Positions 1 through 9,130 of a stretch of 64,000 nucleotides of DNA are shown piece by piece (position 1 is the stretch's first letter; each line of letters begins with the position of its first letter). The stretch comes from CBFGRV01 sp965651265 (lineage in GTDB: Bacteria > Bacteroidota > Rhodothermia > Rhodothermales > VXPQ01): the NCBI GenBank assembly GCA_965651265.1, contig CBFGRV010000004.1:1-64000 (forward strand), given 5' to 3'. The position numbers and the translations under genes are program-made. Below the pieces are notes generated by a model. The model did no database searches. It was given only the letters and a program-made list of their open reading frames with translations, and was not told the DNA's origin.

Positions 1-467
1 TTGCCGCCATCGAGCTGGCCCGTTGGGCGCCCAACCATCACCTAACCGAGCCGTGGCGGTTCTACGTCCTCGGCCGTCAGACTGCGGATGCCATCGCACA
101 CCTGAATGCGGAGCTGGTCACTAAATCACGCGGCGAGGCGGCAGGACGGGCCAAGCTGGAACGCTGGCTCGCCGTCCCCGGGTGGATGGTGGTGACGAGC
201 CGCCGATCGTCCGACCCCATCCGCGACCGTGAAGACTATGCTGCCTGCTGCTGCGCCATCCAGAACCTGCAGCTTCACCTTTGGAGCCGCGGAATCGGCA
301 CGAAATGGACGACCGGGAAAGTCACGCAGACCGCGCGCTTTTTCGAGCTGATGGATGTCGATCCGACTGCCGAACGTCTCGTGTCGATGTTGTGGTACGG
401 CTATCCGGCTGAGATCCCACGGCCCCCGCGGAGAACCGTGGAGGATTTCATCGCGCGCCGTCCATAG
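1..467 (+). CDS. Nitroreductase family protein, 5' truncated by window edge
   Basis: The open frame enters the window at base 3 and runs 154 codons to a TAG at 465-467. The motif ARWAPNHHLTEPWRF near the visible N-terminus is the FMN-contacting segment typical of nitroreductases, and the C-terminal WYGYP segment is also typical of the family. Such enzymes are cytoplasmic, usually homodimeric FMN flavoproteins that reduce nitro compounds or quinones with NAD(P)H. The first 20 to 40 residues lie outside the window, so neither start nor promoter can be assigned. The downstream gene is convergent, with its stop 11 bases away. The family is clear; the substrate is not. Confidence 0.85.
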   Translation, partial: AAIELARWAPNHHLTEPWRFYVLGRQTADAIAHLNAELVTKSRGEAAGRAKLERWLAVPGWMVVTSRRSSDPIRDREDYAACCCAIQNLQLHLWSRGIGTKWTTGKVTQTARFFELMDVDPTAERLVSMLWYGYPAEIPRPPRRTVEDFIARRP

Positions 468-477
468 TGATCGGCAT

Positions 478-1281
478 CTAAAACCGATACCGAAGCTCGA
501 GCAGCGGTGCCGAGGCATCGACGGGCGGAACCCCGAGGGATACTTCCGTACGCGCCGAGCGCGCTCGACCCGCCGCGCGAAGGGCCGTGAAGCTGGAGAT
601 CAGCCGGTTAGCGACGAGACTCGTCACGAAAAAGGTGCGGCGCCGTCGAAGGGTCTCCGCATCCTCTCGAATTCTGCCGTATTCCGCGAATTGCTCCTCG
701 GAGATCCACTCCCACTGGTAGGCAGGATCATCCACATATCCGATCTGACCCCAATTGCGTATGCGGAGCTGGACCTCGACGAACTCTTCGGAGGATCGAT
801 ATCCGGCAAGATACAGGAAGAAATCTCGATCCTTGCCCTCCGTCTGCGCCCCCGCATACGTGGCCGCGAGCGTCGTGTAGGAATCGACGAGGTGATGGCG
901 ACGCCATTCCGATCCGATCAGGCCCGCCCAGAGCCCGGCGTCGGCCACGGCGAAGATGGACGCCCAGCCGTCCCAGTCGCCGCCGTGCACGTAGCGATGG
1001 CCGAGGCCTGGGAGGAGCAGGCTCAGCACGAAGGCCTTGCCGCCGGAGACCTTCCGATCGTCGAATGCGGCATGCGATTCATCGGCCGAGCGCAACACAT
1101 CGGCCGGATTCGCCGGCGAGGTGAGAAAGGCATCCGCAGGGTGCGATTGCGCCGTCGGGAGTGCGAATGCCGCACTCGCGATCTCCGAGAGAATCTCACG
1201 TGCTTCACCACCATCCTGCGCGAAAGCCACATTGCCCACAAAGGTCGCGAACAAAGCAGCGACGAGAATGGTGTACTTCAT
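478..1281 (-). CDS. Exported DUF5683-like membrane protein of unknown function
   Basis: The product is 267 residues. Residues 1-21 form a signal peptide ending VAFAQ. Around residues 83-125 a hydrophobic stretch with LLLPGLGHRYVHGG resembles the small membrane module of DUF5683-type proteins; a clearer relative is encoded at 53019-53630. The last residues, LELRYRF, end in an aromatic residue as outer-membrane or periplasmic proteins of this group often do. The gene is divergent from the endonuclease V gene, with 26 bp between the two starts, so both promoters must overlap the opposite coding sequence. A long plus-strand frame crosses the same DNA but has no recognisable domain or signal peptide. 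The function is unknown and the DUF5683 link is inference from the motif. Confidence 0.72.
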   Translation of the reverse strand: MKYTILVAALFATFVGNVAFAQDGGEAREILSEIASAAFALPTAQSHPADAFLTSPANPADVLRSADESHAAFDDRKVSGGKAFVLSLLLPGLGHRYVHGGDWDGWASIFAVADAGLWAGLIGSEWRRHHLVDSYTTLAATYAGAQTEGKDRDFFLYLAGYRSSEEFVEVQLRIRNWGQIGYVDDPAYQWEWISEEQFAEYGRIREDAETLRRRRTFFVTSLVANRLISSFTALRAAGRARSARTEVSLGVPPVDASAPLLELRYRF

Positions 1282-1307
1282 CGACGATTGGAAAAGCGGC
1301 GCGTAGA

Positions 1308-1982
1308 ATGGAGTTCGAGCTGAACCACGGCCATAGTTGGGATGTTTCGACGCGAGAGGCCATCGCGATCCAGAAGAGCCTCGCCGTGCACGTGGCCTAT
1401 CAGCCGCTGGCCGCGCCCCCTCGAACGGTAGCCGGGCTCGACGTAAGCTTCCGCCGGCTTGCCTACAAAGAATACCTCGCGCAGTGCGGCATCGCCGTTC
1501 TCAGCCTGCCGGATCTGGAGCTCGTCGATCGCGCCCAATGGCGGGGCGAAGTGACCTTTCCATACGTGCCTGGACTCCTGAGTTTCCGAGAGATTCCGGC
1601 CGTATTTCAGGCGCTCGAACTGCTGCGCATCCAGCCCGACGTGTTTATGACGGATGGACAAGGACTTGCGCACCCTCGCCGATTCGGCCTGGCCTGCCAT
1701 TTGGGCGTGATGCTCGATTCTCCGGCGTTCGGTGTGGCCAAGAAGCGCCTCGTCGGAATGCATGAAGAGCCCGGGCAGGAGAGGGGGGCGGTCACGCCGC
1801 TGTTCGACGCCGATGAGCAAATCGGGATGGTGGTGCGCACCAGGCCCAACGTCAAGCCTGTCTTCGTGAGCGTCGGCCACCGCATTACCCTGAGCGATGC
1901 GGTCCAACTCACGATGGCGTGCACGCAGCGGTTCAGGATTCCTGAGCCCACACGGATCGCGCATCAGCTGAGCCGCGAATGA
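1308..1982 (+). CDS. nfi: Endonuclease V (deoxyinosine 3' endonuclease)
   Basis: Endonuclease V nicks DNA at the second phosphodiester bond 3' of deoxyinosine and starts alternative excision repair of deaminated adenine. The 224-residue product has the family signatures in order: AGLDVSF with the first metal-binding Asp, YVPGLLSFREIP with the catalytic Glu, MTDGQG with the next Asp, then HPRRFGLACHLGV and AKKRLVG. I chose the ATG at 1308 because homology begins just after it; an upstream ATG in frame at 1161 would add about 49 residues of non-family sequence that overlap the divergent gene. Length fits the family at about 220. Confidence is high on motifs. Confidence 0.95.
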   Translation: MEFELNHGHSWDVSTREAIAIQKSLAVHVAYQPLAAPPRTVAGLDVSFRRLAYKEYLAQCGIAVLSLPDLELVDRAQWRGEVTFPYVPGLLSFREIPAVFQALELLRIQPDVFMTDGQGLAHPRRFGLACHLGVMLDSPAFGVAKKRLVGMHEEPGQERGAVTPLFDADEQIGMVVRTRPNVKPVFVSVGHRITLSDAVQLTMACTQRFRIPEPTRIAHQLSRE

Positions 1983-2060
1983 GTCCGACGGTGGTCGCCG
2001 CCACCCGCCACCTTACGAGCGTGCCCTCGCCTCGCAGCCGCACCCCGCGACACGACCGAG

Positions 2061-2089
2061 TTGAGACCTCATTCACAAGACTGTAAATT
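2061..2089 (+). promoter_or_regulatory. Candidate sigma-70-type promoter for the propeller gene
   Basis: TTGAGA (2061-2066), a 17-bp spacer and TAAATT (2084-2089) lie 34 bp before the ATG at 2123. The -10 element followed by G also fits the looser TTG/TAnnTTG pattern of Bacteroidota housekeeping promoters. No experimental support. Confidence 0.5.
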
Positions 2090-2122
2090 GAATCACCACC
2101 CACAACAGACGAGGACGGATCC

Positions 2123-3184
2123 ATGACACTGCTCGCTAGCTTGGTCGCATTGTTTCTCGCCCTGGCCCCACTAAATACACATGTGTTGAATGGCCTCGAT
2201 GCGGGGGAGGCGACCGGTCCGGTTCTGCAACTCGTGACCGTCGATACCACCGAAATCGTCGATATCCAGGAATGGGAGGTGCCCTTTGCCGATACCCGTC
2301 CCAGAGACCCCTATGTGGCCCCGGACGGGTCTGTATGGTTCGTCGGCCAGAAGGCTGACTATGTCGGGCGGCTCGACCCCTCCACAGGTGAATTCACGCG
2401 CATTGACCTTCCAAAGGGTACCGGGCCCCACACGGTAATCGTCGGGGATGACGGCACAGCCTGGATTGCCGGCAACATGCAGGCCTACATCGGCAAGATC
2501 GCACCAGGATCGGAGGAGGTCGAGGTCATCCAGCTCCCCGACCCGCGAGCAACAGATCCCCACACCATGGACTTCACCTCCGACGGCGACATCTGGTTCA
2601 CGATGCAGGTGAGCAATCGCATCGGCAAGCTGGATGTGGAGACCAATGAGATCCAGATCATAGAGGTCCCCACGGCCAGCGCCCGCCCATACGGGCTGGT
2701 TGTCGATGCGGATGATCGGCCGTGGATTGCCCTATTGGGCACGAACAAGCTGGCGACCGTCGATCCTGCCACGGGAGAGCTTCGTGAAGTGGCGCTGCCC
2801 CGCGAGGGCGCTCGTCCGCGCCGCATCGATGTCACCTCCGACGGCGGCGTGTGGTACGTCGACTACGCCGAAGGATATCTCGGTCGGTACGATCCGGCCT
2901 CGGATGCCTTCAAGGAGTGGCTCCTGCCAGGCGGATCGGGCTCGCGCCCCTACGGGATGGCCGTCGACAGCCAGGATCGCGTCTGGGTCGTGGAGACCGG
3001 ATCCTCCCCGAACATGTTCGTCGGTTTTGATCCGCAGTCAGAGTCCTTCTTCAGTCAAACGGAGGTGCCCAGTGGTGGCGGAACCGTGCGGCATATGTAC
3101 TTCCACGAGCCCAGCGGGGCGGTCTGGTTCGGAACCGACACGAACACGATCGGCCGTGCGCAGGTCATCGCGCAAAGCATGTAA
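2123..3184 (+). CDS. Exported seven-bladed beta-propeller, streptogramin lyase (Vgb)-like
   Basis: The product is 353 residues with a hydrophobic export signal over about residues 1-20. Seven repeated blades can be counted by their WxG/WF cores: PDGSVWFVG, DDGTAWIAG, SDGDIWFTM, ADDRPWIAL, SDGGVWYVD, SQDRVWVVE and PSGAVWFGT, spaced about 42 residues. This is the architecture of virginiamycin B lyase and the wider NHL/SMP-30-like exported propellers. True Vgb is cytoplasmic and linearises streptogramin B; a signal peptide here argues for a periplasmic or surface lyase or binding protein of unknown ligand. A deacetylase gene follows after 36 bp and may be co-transcribed. The fold is secure; antibiotic resistance should not be inferred. 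Confidence 0.82.
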   Translation: MTLLASLVALFLALAPLNTHVLNGLDAGEATGPVLQLVTVDTTEIVDIQEWEVPFADTRPRDPYVAPDGSVWFVGQKADYVGRLDPSTGEFTRIDLPKGTGPHTVIVGDDGTAWIAGNMQAYIGKIAPGSEEVEVIQLPDPRATDPHTMDFTSDGDIWFTMQVSNRIGKLDVETNEIQIIEVPTASARPYGLVVDADDRPWIALLGTNKLATVDPATGELREVALPREGARPRRIDVTSDGGVWYVDYAEGYLGRYDPASDAFKEWLLPGGSGSRPYGMAVDSQDRVWVVETGSSPNMFVGFDPQSESFFSQTEVPSGGGTVRHMYFHEPSGAVWFGTDTNTIGRAQVIAQSM

Positions 3185-3220
3185 GCGGGTTCATCCTCCA
3201 TCCCTCACCCATTCCACGTG

Positions 3221-4120
3221 ATGAGCATGCGAACACACGTCACCCGGTTCATACTCGCTCTGGCCTTCGCCGCGGCGGGCGCGCTGCCTGCCTCCGCTCA
3301 GGATGGCAGTCCGCGCGTGATCGCTTTTGGCGCGCACCCCGACGATGCCGAGCTCAAGGCCGCCGGCGTGGCCTCACTCTGGGCCGACGAAGGAGCGAGC
3401 GTCAAATTCGTGGCGATGACGAACGGCGACATCGGCCACTTCGAGATGGCGGGCGGGCCGCTCGCCCAGCGCCGCCGCGACGAGGTGCAGGAGTGCGCCG
3501 AAATCATGGGGATCACCACCGAAGTGCTCAACATCCACGATGGCGAGCTCATGCCGACGCTCGAGAACCGCCGGACGGTCGCTCGCCTGATTCGGGAATG
3601 GCAGGCGGATATCGTGATGTCCCATCGTCGTTACGACTACCATCCTGATCACCGCTACACGGGTGAGCTGGTGGAGGATGCCGCCGTAATCGTCGCCGCG
3701 GCATTCTTCGACCCGTATTCTCCGCGCGTCGAACAGAATCCCATCATCCTGCACTATTCGGATGGCTTCGAAAAGCCCTATCCGTTCCAGCCGGACCTCG
3801 TGGTCGGGATCGATGACGCCATCGAGCGCAAGCTGGACTGTATCCGCGCAATGCCCTCGCAGTTTGCAGATGCGGGCTCGTGGCAGGCGGTCTACTCGAT
3901 CGATGCGCCCGACGACCCGGAGGAGCGCGCCGAGTACATCCTGAGTCGGATGGAGGAGCGGTTCGCAGCCGTCGCCGACACCTACCGGGATCGCCTCGTG
4001 GAGCTGTACGGCGAGGAACGCGGCAATGCCATCCGGTATGCGGAGGCCTTCGAGATATGCCAATACGGCCGGCAGCCGACCATCGACGAGCTTAAGGCGC
4101 TGTTTCCGACCTTCGACTAG
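3221..4120 (+). CDS. Exported PIG-L/LmbE family deacetylase
   Basis: The family hydrolyses N-acetyl groups from sugar conjugates, using zinc. After a signal peptide (residues 1-27, ending ASAQ) comes AHPDDAE, the zinc and catalytic Asp motif, then the downstream HPDHRYTGELV motif that supplies the third zinc His. Length, about 299 residues, is normal. Three starts are possible in the same frame: GTG 3218, ATG 3221 and ATG 3227; all keep the signal peptide. The protein should act in the periplasm or on the surface. It lies 36 bp behind the propeller gene on the same strand, suggesting a shared substrate, perhaps a glycan or glycosylated small molecule; that is inference. Confidence 0.88.
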   Translation: MSMRTHVTRFILALAFAAAGALPASAQDGSPRVIAFGAHPDDAELKAAGVASLWADEGASVKFVAMTNGDIGHFEMAGGPLAQRRRDEVQECAEIMGITTEVLNIHDGELMPTLENRRTVARLIREWQADIVMSHRRYDYHPDHRYTGELVEDAAVIVAAAFFDPYSPRVEQNPIILHYSDGFEKPYPFQPDLVVGIDDAIERKLDCIRAMPSQFADAGSWQAVYSIDAPDDPEERAEYILSRMEERFAAVADTYRDRLVELYGEERGNAIRYAEAFEICQYGRQPTIDELKALFPTFD

Positions 4121-4177
4121 ATCCCCGGGACATCACCGCGGGTGTTCATCGGGCGGAGTGGCCTCGATGTCTCGCCG

Positions 4178-6607
4178 TCAAAATTGAAGGCGTGCCCGAA
4201 GGTTGAACGTGCGCGGGGTGAGGCGCGTCGGAATGCGCTGCCAGATACCCGCGTCGTTCGGCACCCACGAAAAGGCCACCGTGTTCGTCATGTCGAACAC
4301 GTTGAGGAGCTCGGCCGTGACCTCGAGCCCCACGGCGGCGCCGAAGTCGATGAGCTTCGTGATGCCCATGTCGACGCGGCGGTATTCCGGATACCGGCCG
4401 GAGTTACGCGGGCCCGGAATCTGCGCCTCATAGATGCCGACTTTAGGCCCGGGCACGGGCGGGGTATACGGAAGTCCGCTGCCGAATAGCGCCCGCATGT
4501 GCACTTTCCAGGTCGCATCGCCGGGGATGTAATCCTGCACGAACAGGGATATCGTATGCCGCTGATCGGCCGGTCGCGGCATGAGCCCCTGGGTGAATTC
4601 GTCCTCGAACGGCGCCAGAAGATCCTCCTCCGATCGCAAATAGCTGTAGTTCAGCCAGCTGGGAAGGCCCGGCACCAGCTCGCCCTGGATGCGGAGATCC
4701 ATCCCATAGGCATAGCCCTGCGCATCGTTTCGCCCGGAATAGAGGACGCGGACGTTCTGGATGTCGTAGGAGATGAGCCGATCGAGATCCTTGTAGTACG
4801 CCTCCGCGCGGAAATTAAGCCGGCGAGATGGAATGAAGTATTCCGCGCCGACAACGTACTGGATCGATCGCTGTGCGCGGATATCGCGGTTGAGGGTCCC
4901 CAGGATGGTCTGGCCGACCAGGGGCTTTCCCCGCAGCTCGCGGTAGTTCGGCGTCTGGTAATAGTAGCCCCAGGAAGCGGTCAGGTTGAGGCGTGGATCG
5001 GCGTGCCAGCGCGCCGAAATCCTGGGCGAGAGCGTCCACTCGCCGTTGAAATCGAAGTAGTCCGTTCGGAGCCCTCCCGTGATGATGACATCCCCGAGCC
5101 GCGCGGCATCCTGCAGATAAAATCCGGCCTGCGCCGCCGACATCGTTGCGGCATCGGAGAGGCTGTCCACAACGATCCGCACGAAATCCCCCTGTGGATT
5201 CTTACCGGAGATGCTGGTCTGCTCGCGGATCCGGTCGGTGAACTCCAGCCGACGTATGTACCAACCCGCCTCCACCGCATGCTGCGGCAGCGCCAGGGCG
5301 TAGCGGCCGCGGCCGGTCCACGAATCTACCGTGACGCGATTGTCGGCGAACTCGGCCTGTGAAGCGCTGCCGGTCGGAAAATGACCCGTGCCGGTGTCCG
5401 GATTTCCGCCCTCCGGATCGACCTGGTAAATGACGGCCGTTCCACTGATGTCGAAATGCTCGCGTTCATCGGTCGAGAAGTAAGCTGCGTCGTGCTCGAT
5501 GGTCAACCTGGGCGTGAGCTGGTTCGATAGCCGAAACCCGGCAAATCGCGTGAGGTAGCCGTCGAGCTCATCTCCCTGGTACCGCACCCAGAACGAACGC
5601 AGATCAGAGGGGATGTCGGGGTTCGTACTGACGATTCCGAAGTACGTCTTGCGGCTCTGCGGATCGAGCTTGAAGGTATGATCCGCCCAGATGCCAAGCG
5701 CTTCGATCCGATGCCCGCTGACGGGCTCGAAGCCTATCAGACCCTGCACATCGGTGTAATCGGGCCGGTACTCTCCCTGCAGCTCCTGAGTACTGAAGAA
5801 GTGCTGGGCGCGCGCCTTGCGTACGCCAACGTTCCAGGCGAGTCGCCCCAGTGCACCGCGGTGCGTCACACCGGCATCCAGAAGCGAGACGGAAGCCGAC
5901 CCGCTCGTTGTATCGCCGTAAGGCAGTGCGTAGCTCGTCTCGAGCGCCGACGAAAGCTTTCCGCCGTATCGCGCGGGAAAGCCGCCCGTGTACAGCGTGA
6001 TCCGGCTCGCCAGCTCCGGATTCAGCAGCCCGAGGCCTTCCTGCTCCCCTTGACGGGCGCGGAAGGGCATGTACACCTCGAAGCCGTTGATAAATATCAG
6101 ATTCTCATTGAAGCCTCCGCCCCGAACCGAGTATTGATTGGATATCTCGTTGTTCGTGGCAACGCCCGGCAGCACGTGCAAGGACTGGAAGCCTTTGAAG
6201 GGAGAGGGGATGTTGCGCACTTCCTCCGGACTGAGATCAAACACGCCGGGATCCGAGCTGGATGGCGAGTCCTCGACCGTAATCCCTTCCATCTCCAACA
6301 ACGCCGTCTCGAGCGCGACGTCGAGCACGACCGTACGACCCGCGCGAACGCGTACCGTGTCCGTCTCGGCCACGTAGCCCACGGCCGTAATTCGCAGGAC
6401 GAAGGATCCTTCGGGCAAATTGAGGAGGTACCGGCCATCGGATCCCGTCGCGGTGCCGAAATCCGTGCCGGCCACGACCACGTTGGCACCCGGAATGGGG
6501 GAGCCGGATTCAGCCTCACTGACCGTTCCGGAGACACGACCCCAGTTCTGGGCCTGCGCCTCCGCGGCTATCGAAGCGACGAGTATGAGCGCGAGGAACG
6601 CGCGCAT
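4178..6607 (-). CDS. TonB-dependent outer-membrane receptor with carboxypeptidase-like N-terminal domain
   Basis: TonB-dependent receptors import ligands across the outer membrane using force from TonB. The 809-residue product has a signal peptide (1-20), a carboxypeptidase-regulatory-like beta-sandwich at about 22-105 (GTVSEAESGSPIPGANV), a plug domain at about 110-240 with YSVRGGGFNENLIFING, and a barrel ending in LRARLQF with the C-terminal Phe. I start at ATG 6607 because the 28 codons upstream are polar, Pro/Arg-rich and precede a normal signal peptide. It is not next to a SusD homologue, so it is not a classical glycan-uptake pair. The substrate is unknown. A tonB gene lies in the window at 59411-60073. 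Confidence 0.92.
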   Translation of the reverse strand: MRAFLALILVASIAAEAQAQNWGRVSGTVSEAESGSPIPGANVVVAGTDFGTATGSDGRYLLNLPEGSFVLRITAVGYVAETDTVRVRAGRTVVLDVALETALLEMEGITVEDSPSSSDPGVFDLSPEEVRNIPSPFKGFQSLHVLPGVATNNEISNQYSVRGGGFNENLIFINGFEVYMPFRARQGEQEGLGLLNPELASRITLYTGGFPARYGGKLSSALETSYALPYGDTTSGSASVSLLDAGVTHRGALGRLAWNVGVRKARAQHFFSTQELQGEYRPDYTDVQGLIGFEPVSGHRIEALGIWADHTFKLDPQSRKTYFGIVSTNPDIPSDLRSFWVRYQGDELDGYLTRFAGFRLSNQLTPRLTIEHDAAYFSTDEREHFDISGTAVIYQVDPEGGNPDTGTGHFPTGSASQAEFADNRVTVDSWTGRGRYALALPQHAVEAGWYIRRLEFTDRIREQTSISGKNPQGDFVRIVVDSLSDAATMSAAQAGFYLQDAARLGDVIITGGLRTDYFDFNGEWTLSPRISARWHADPRLNLTASWGYYYQTPNYRELRGKPLVGQTILGTLNRDIRAQRSIQYVVGAEYFIPSRRLNFRAEAYYKDLDRLISYDIQNVRVLYSGRNDAQGYAYGMDLRIQGELVPGLPSWLNYSYLRSEEDLLAPFEDEFTQGLMPRPADQRHTISLFVQDYIPGDATWKVHMRALFGSGLPYTPPVPGPKVGIYEAQIPGPRNSGRYPEYRRVDMGITKLIDFGAAVGLEVTAELLNVFDMTNTVAFSWVPNDAGIWQRIPTRLTPRTFNLRARLQF

Positions 6608-6733
6608 GCAACTACGTTGTTGTGGGAGACGAAAACGTAGTATCGGTCGGGTATGCGGGCGAGGATAGGCTGGACGGATGTGAGCGTTCAAGACTACGAT
6701 CCTTGCGGACAGGCGTTCCGGCCTGAGCGGGTC

Positions 6734-7366
6734 CTAAATCGTGCCCAGGACCGAAAGGATCATCAGGATCACGACCGGGCCGACTACGCCAACGAGCCCT
6801 CCGGCCAGGACTTCGCTGGTGCTGTGCGAGCGCGTACGCAATCGGGCCCACATCACGACAGGAATCAGTGGAACAAGCCACATTCCCGACATCTCGTGCG
6901 TGGGGTCCGGCAGGATGGCGGGCAAGACGACAAGAATCGTCACAAAACCGGTGATCGCGGCCGTGTGGATGGAGACCTTCAACCAGCGATTCAAGAGGGT
7001 CAGGAGCGCCGCGACAGCCAGAACGCAGGCCCCGACCGCCAGAACGATGTTGGACGAAGAAGGAATCAAGACCCGCACGCCAATGACGGCCAGAACCGCA
7101 CATCCGAGGCCGAGACCGAATAGACCGTTCCGCTCGCGGCGCCCGACCGCATGCACGGTCGCCGCTCGACCGCTCTTGATCATCCAGAATAAAGCGGCAA
7201 GTGGAAGAGCCGTCATCAACACGAAAACGACGGATGCCGCTCGACGGACTTCTGCGGGTGTCGCGCCGGTCCAATTCAGCACGATGGCGAAGAGCAGAGG
7301 AGGCAGAATCAGAGGGTTTATGACGTACGAGATCCCGATCGCCAGAAGGGTCGATCCTCGCGTCAT
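6734..7366 (-). CDS. PAP2-like integral membrane phosphatase
   Basis: The 210-residue protein is almost entirely membrane-spanning, with five to seven hydrophobic segments. Near residues 140-190 it carries SIHTA, then WARLRTRSHSTSEVLAG. These match the short divergent PAP2 (phosphatidic acid phosphatase type 2) proteins of Bacteroidota, where S-x-H and R-x5-H-S-x2-E stand in for the classical PSGH and SRxxxxxH motifs. Likely substrates are undecaprenyl or phosphatidyl phosphates in the membrane, but the motifs are degenerate and activity is uncertain. The chosen ATG at 7366 is 14 bp beyond the proS stop, so the two are probably one transcript; an upstream in-frame ATG would overlap proS and adds a non-family tail. 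Confidence 0.68.
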   Translation of the reverse strand: MTRGSTLLAIGISYVINPLILPPLLFAIVLNWTGATPAEVRRAASVVFVLMTALPLAALFWMIKSGRAATVHAVGRRERNGLFGLGLGCAVLAVIGVRVLIPSSSNIVLAVGACVLAVAALLTLLNRWLKVSIHTAAITGFVTILVVLPAILPDPTHEMSGMWLVPLIPVVMWARLRTRSHSTSEVLAGGLVGVVGPVVILMILSVLGTI

Positions 7367-7380
7367 ATGAACCTCGGACG

Positions 7381-8856
7381 TCAATAGGCCCTCGCGAAGA
7401 CCACCCGACCTTCCGAGGGCTTGCCCGTTACCAGGTCCTTGCCGCTTTCTGCCTCCCGGTTCAGTGGAATGCATCGAATGGTCGCCTTGGTCTCTTCCTT
7501 GATTCGGGCCTCCGTCTCGGCCGTGCCGTCCCAATGTGCTAGCACGAAGCCGCCCTTCTCGTCCAGGACCTGTTTGAAATCATCGTAGTTGTCGACCCTC
7601 GTCGTGTGCTGCTCACGGAATCGTAGCGCGCGATCGAAGAGGTTTTGTTGGATATCCTCCAGAAGTGTTCCGATGCGATCGGCGAGCCCCGCCTGTGGCA
7701 CGATCTCCTTCTCGCCCGTGTCTCGACGGGCGACCTCTACGCTGTCATTCTGGACGTCCCGCGGCCCAATCGCGAGTCGGACGGGTACGCCCTGCACTTC
7801 GTACTCGTTGAACTTCCAGCCCGGGCGCTGGGCCTCGCTCGCATCCAGTCGGACACGGATGCCGGCATCGAGAAGCTCACGTTCCATCGCGCCGGCCTTC
7901 TCGAGAACAGCCGATTTTTCGTCATCCTTTCGATAGATGGGTACGATCACCGTCTGAAGGGGAGCCAACCGAGGCGGTAGCACGAGTCCCTGGTCGTCGG
8001 AGTGCGTCATCACGATCGCCCCTACGAGGCGCGTGGACACGCCCCACGATGTCGCCCAGACATACTCGAGCTCGTTGTTGCGGTTCTGGAACTGGCAGTC
8101 GAAGGCCCGTGCGAAGTTCTGACCGAGAAAATGGCTCGTGCCGGCCTGCAGCGCCTTCCCGTCCTGCATCAGGGCTTCGATGCAGTAGGTATCGACGGCG
8201 CCGGCAAAGCGCTCGCTCTCCGTCTTGAGCCCGCGAATTACGGGAACCGCCATATACTCCTCGGCGAAGCGCGTGTAGACATCCAACATGCGCCTGGCCT
8301 CTTCGATGGCTTCCTCACGTGTCTCGTGAGCGGTGTGGCCTTCTTGCCACAGGAATTCCATCGTTCGAAGGAAGAGGCGCGTACGCATCTCCCAGCGGAC
8401 CACGTTCGCCCACTGGTTGATCAGGATCGGCAGATCACGCCACGACTGGATCCAGTTGCGGTACGAGTCCCAGATGATCGTCTCACTGGTCGGCCGAACG
8501 ATGAGGTTCTCCTCGAGGCGCGAGGCCGGATCGGGGATGAGCCCCTGGCCGTCGGGCGCCTCTGTCAGGCGGGAGTGGGTCACGATCGCGCATTCCTTCG
8601 CGAAGCCCTCCACATGCTCGGCCTCTCTGGCCAGGAAGGATTGAGGGATGAACAGGGGGAAATAGGCGTTCCGGTGTCCGGTCTCTTTGAACATCCCGTC
8701 GAGCACGGCCCGCATGTTCTCCCACAACTCGTAACCATTTGGCCGAATCACCATACAACCGCGAACGGGTGAATAGTCTGCCAGCTTCGCGTGCTGTATG
8801 ACATCGATGTACCACTGCGAGTAGTCGGTATCGCGCCTGGTGATTACGTCGGCCAT
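7381..8856 (-). CDS. proS: Prolyl-tRNA synthetase, archaeal/eukaryal-type (ProS type 3)
   Basis: ProS charges tRNA-Pro with proline. The 491-residue product starts with the type-3 motif YSQWYIDVIQHAKLADY and has class II motifs 1 to 3: AYFPLFIP, the motif 2 region with RWEMRTRLFLRTMEFLWQEG, and FGVS-type residues in TSWGVSTRL. An anticodon-binding domain occupies about residues 285-390 and a C-terminal domain ends in FARAY. It lacks the editing insertion of the bacterial-type enzyme. I chose the ATG at 8856; the 69 in-frame codons upstream are low-complexity and non-family. The PAP2-like gene follows on the same strand. Many Bacteroidota use this enzyme type. Confidence 0.96.
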   Translation of the reverse strand: MADVITRRDTDYSQWYIDVIQHAKLADYSPVRGCMVIRPNGYELWENMRAVLDGMFKETGHRNAYFPLFIPQSFLAREAEHVEGFAKECAIVTHSRLTEAPDGQGLIPDPASRLEENLIVRPTSETIIWDSYRNWIQSWRDLPILINQWANVVRWEMRTRLFLRTMEFLWQEGHTAHETREEAIEEARRMLDVYTRFAEEYMAVPVIRGLKTESERFAGAVDTYCIEALMQDGKALQAGTSHFLGQNFARAFDCQFQNRNNELEYVWATSWGVSTRLVGAIVMTHSDDQGLVLPPRLAPLQTVIVPIYRKDDEKSAVLEKAGAMERELLDAGIRVRLDASEAQRPGWKFNEYEVQGVPVRLAIGPRDVQNDSVEVARRDTGEKEIVPQAGLADRIGTLLEDIQQNLFDRALRFREQHTTRVDNYDDFKQVLDEKGGFVLAHWDGTAETEARIKEETKATIRCIPLNREAESGKDLVTGKPSEGRVVFARAY

Positions 8857-9130
8857 TCTATACAGTCGGTGATGTCGATCGGATACAAAAACAGGCGGCG
8901 AAAGGCTGCCGGTGGGATTAGCCGGAGGACTATGCAGTCCGGCCCGATGTTTGTACTTCAATATATACCGCCCGCCGAGACACAGCCAGATAGGGCCATT
9001 GAAGCATCCATTAAGACCCTGCTGTTGGTTGCCGTTCGGCTGCCCGGCACCGGCCGCGAACATCTCCCCATCTGGGGAATTGACGGTCGTAGCAATCTTT
9101 AGTTAAGGCTGACCAAAAAGCCCTCCGGTC
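8857..9130. other. Divergent intergenic region between proS and the Tyr-rich lipoprotein gene
   Basis: This 274-bp region must hold both start signals. It contains a perfect short hairpin, TCCCCA-TC-TGGGGA, at 9065-9078, immediately followed by TTGACG (9080-9085), a possible -35 element for the plus-strand lipoprotein gene. The expected -10 position carries only TTAAGG, so the promoter call is weak. No small gene or RNA was recognised. Confidence 0.4.

Noticed and set aside
355..1323. Long plus-strand frame of 322 codons
   Set aside because: Antisense to a gene with a signal peptide; Arg-rich composition of a GC-rich shadow frame and no domain.
6608..6733. Possible small gene or regulatory RNA between the receptor and the PAP2-like gene
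   Set aside because: 126 bp with no frame, hairpin or promoter pair worth reporting.
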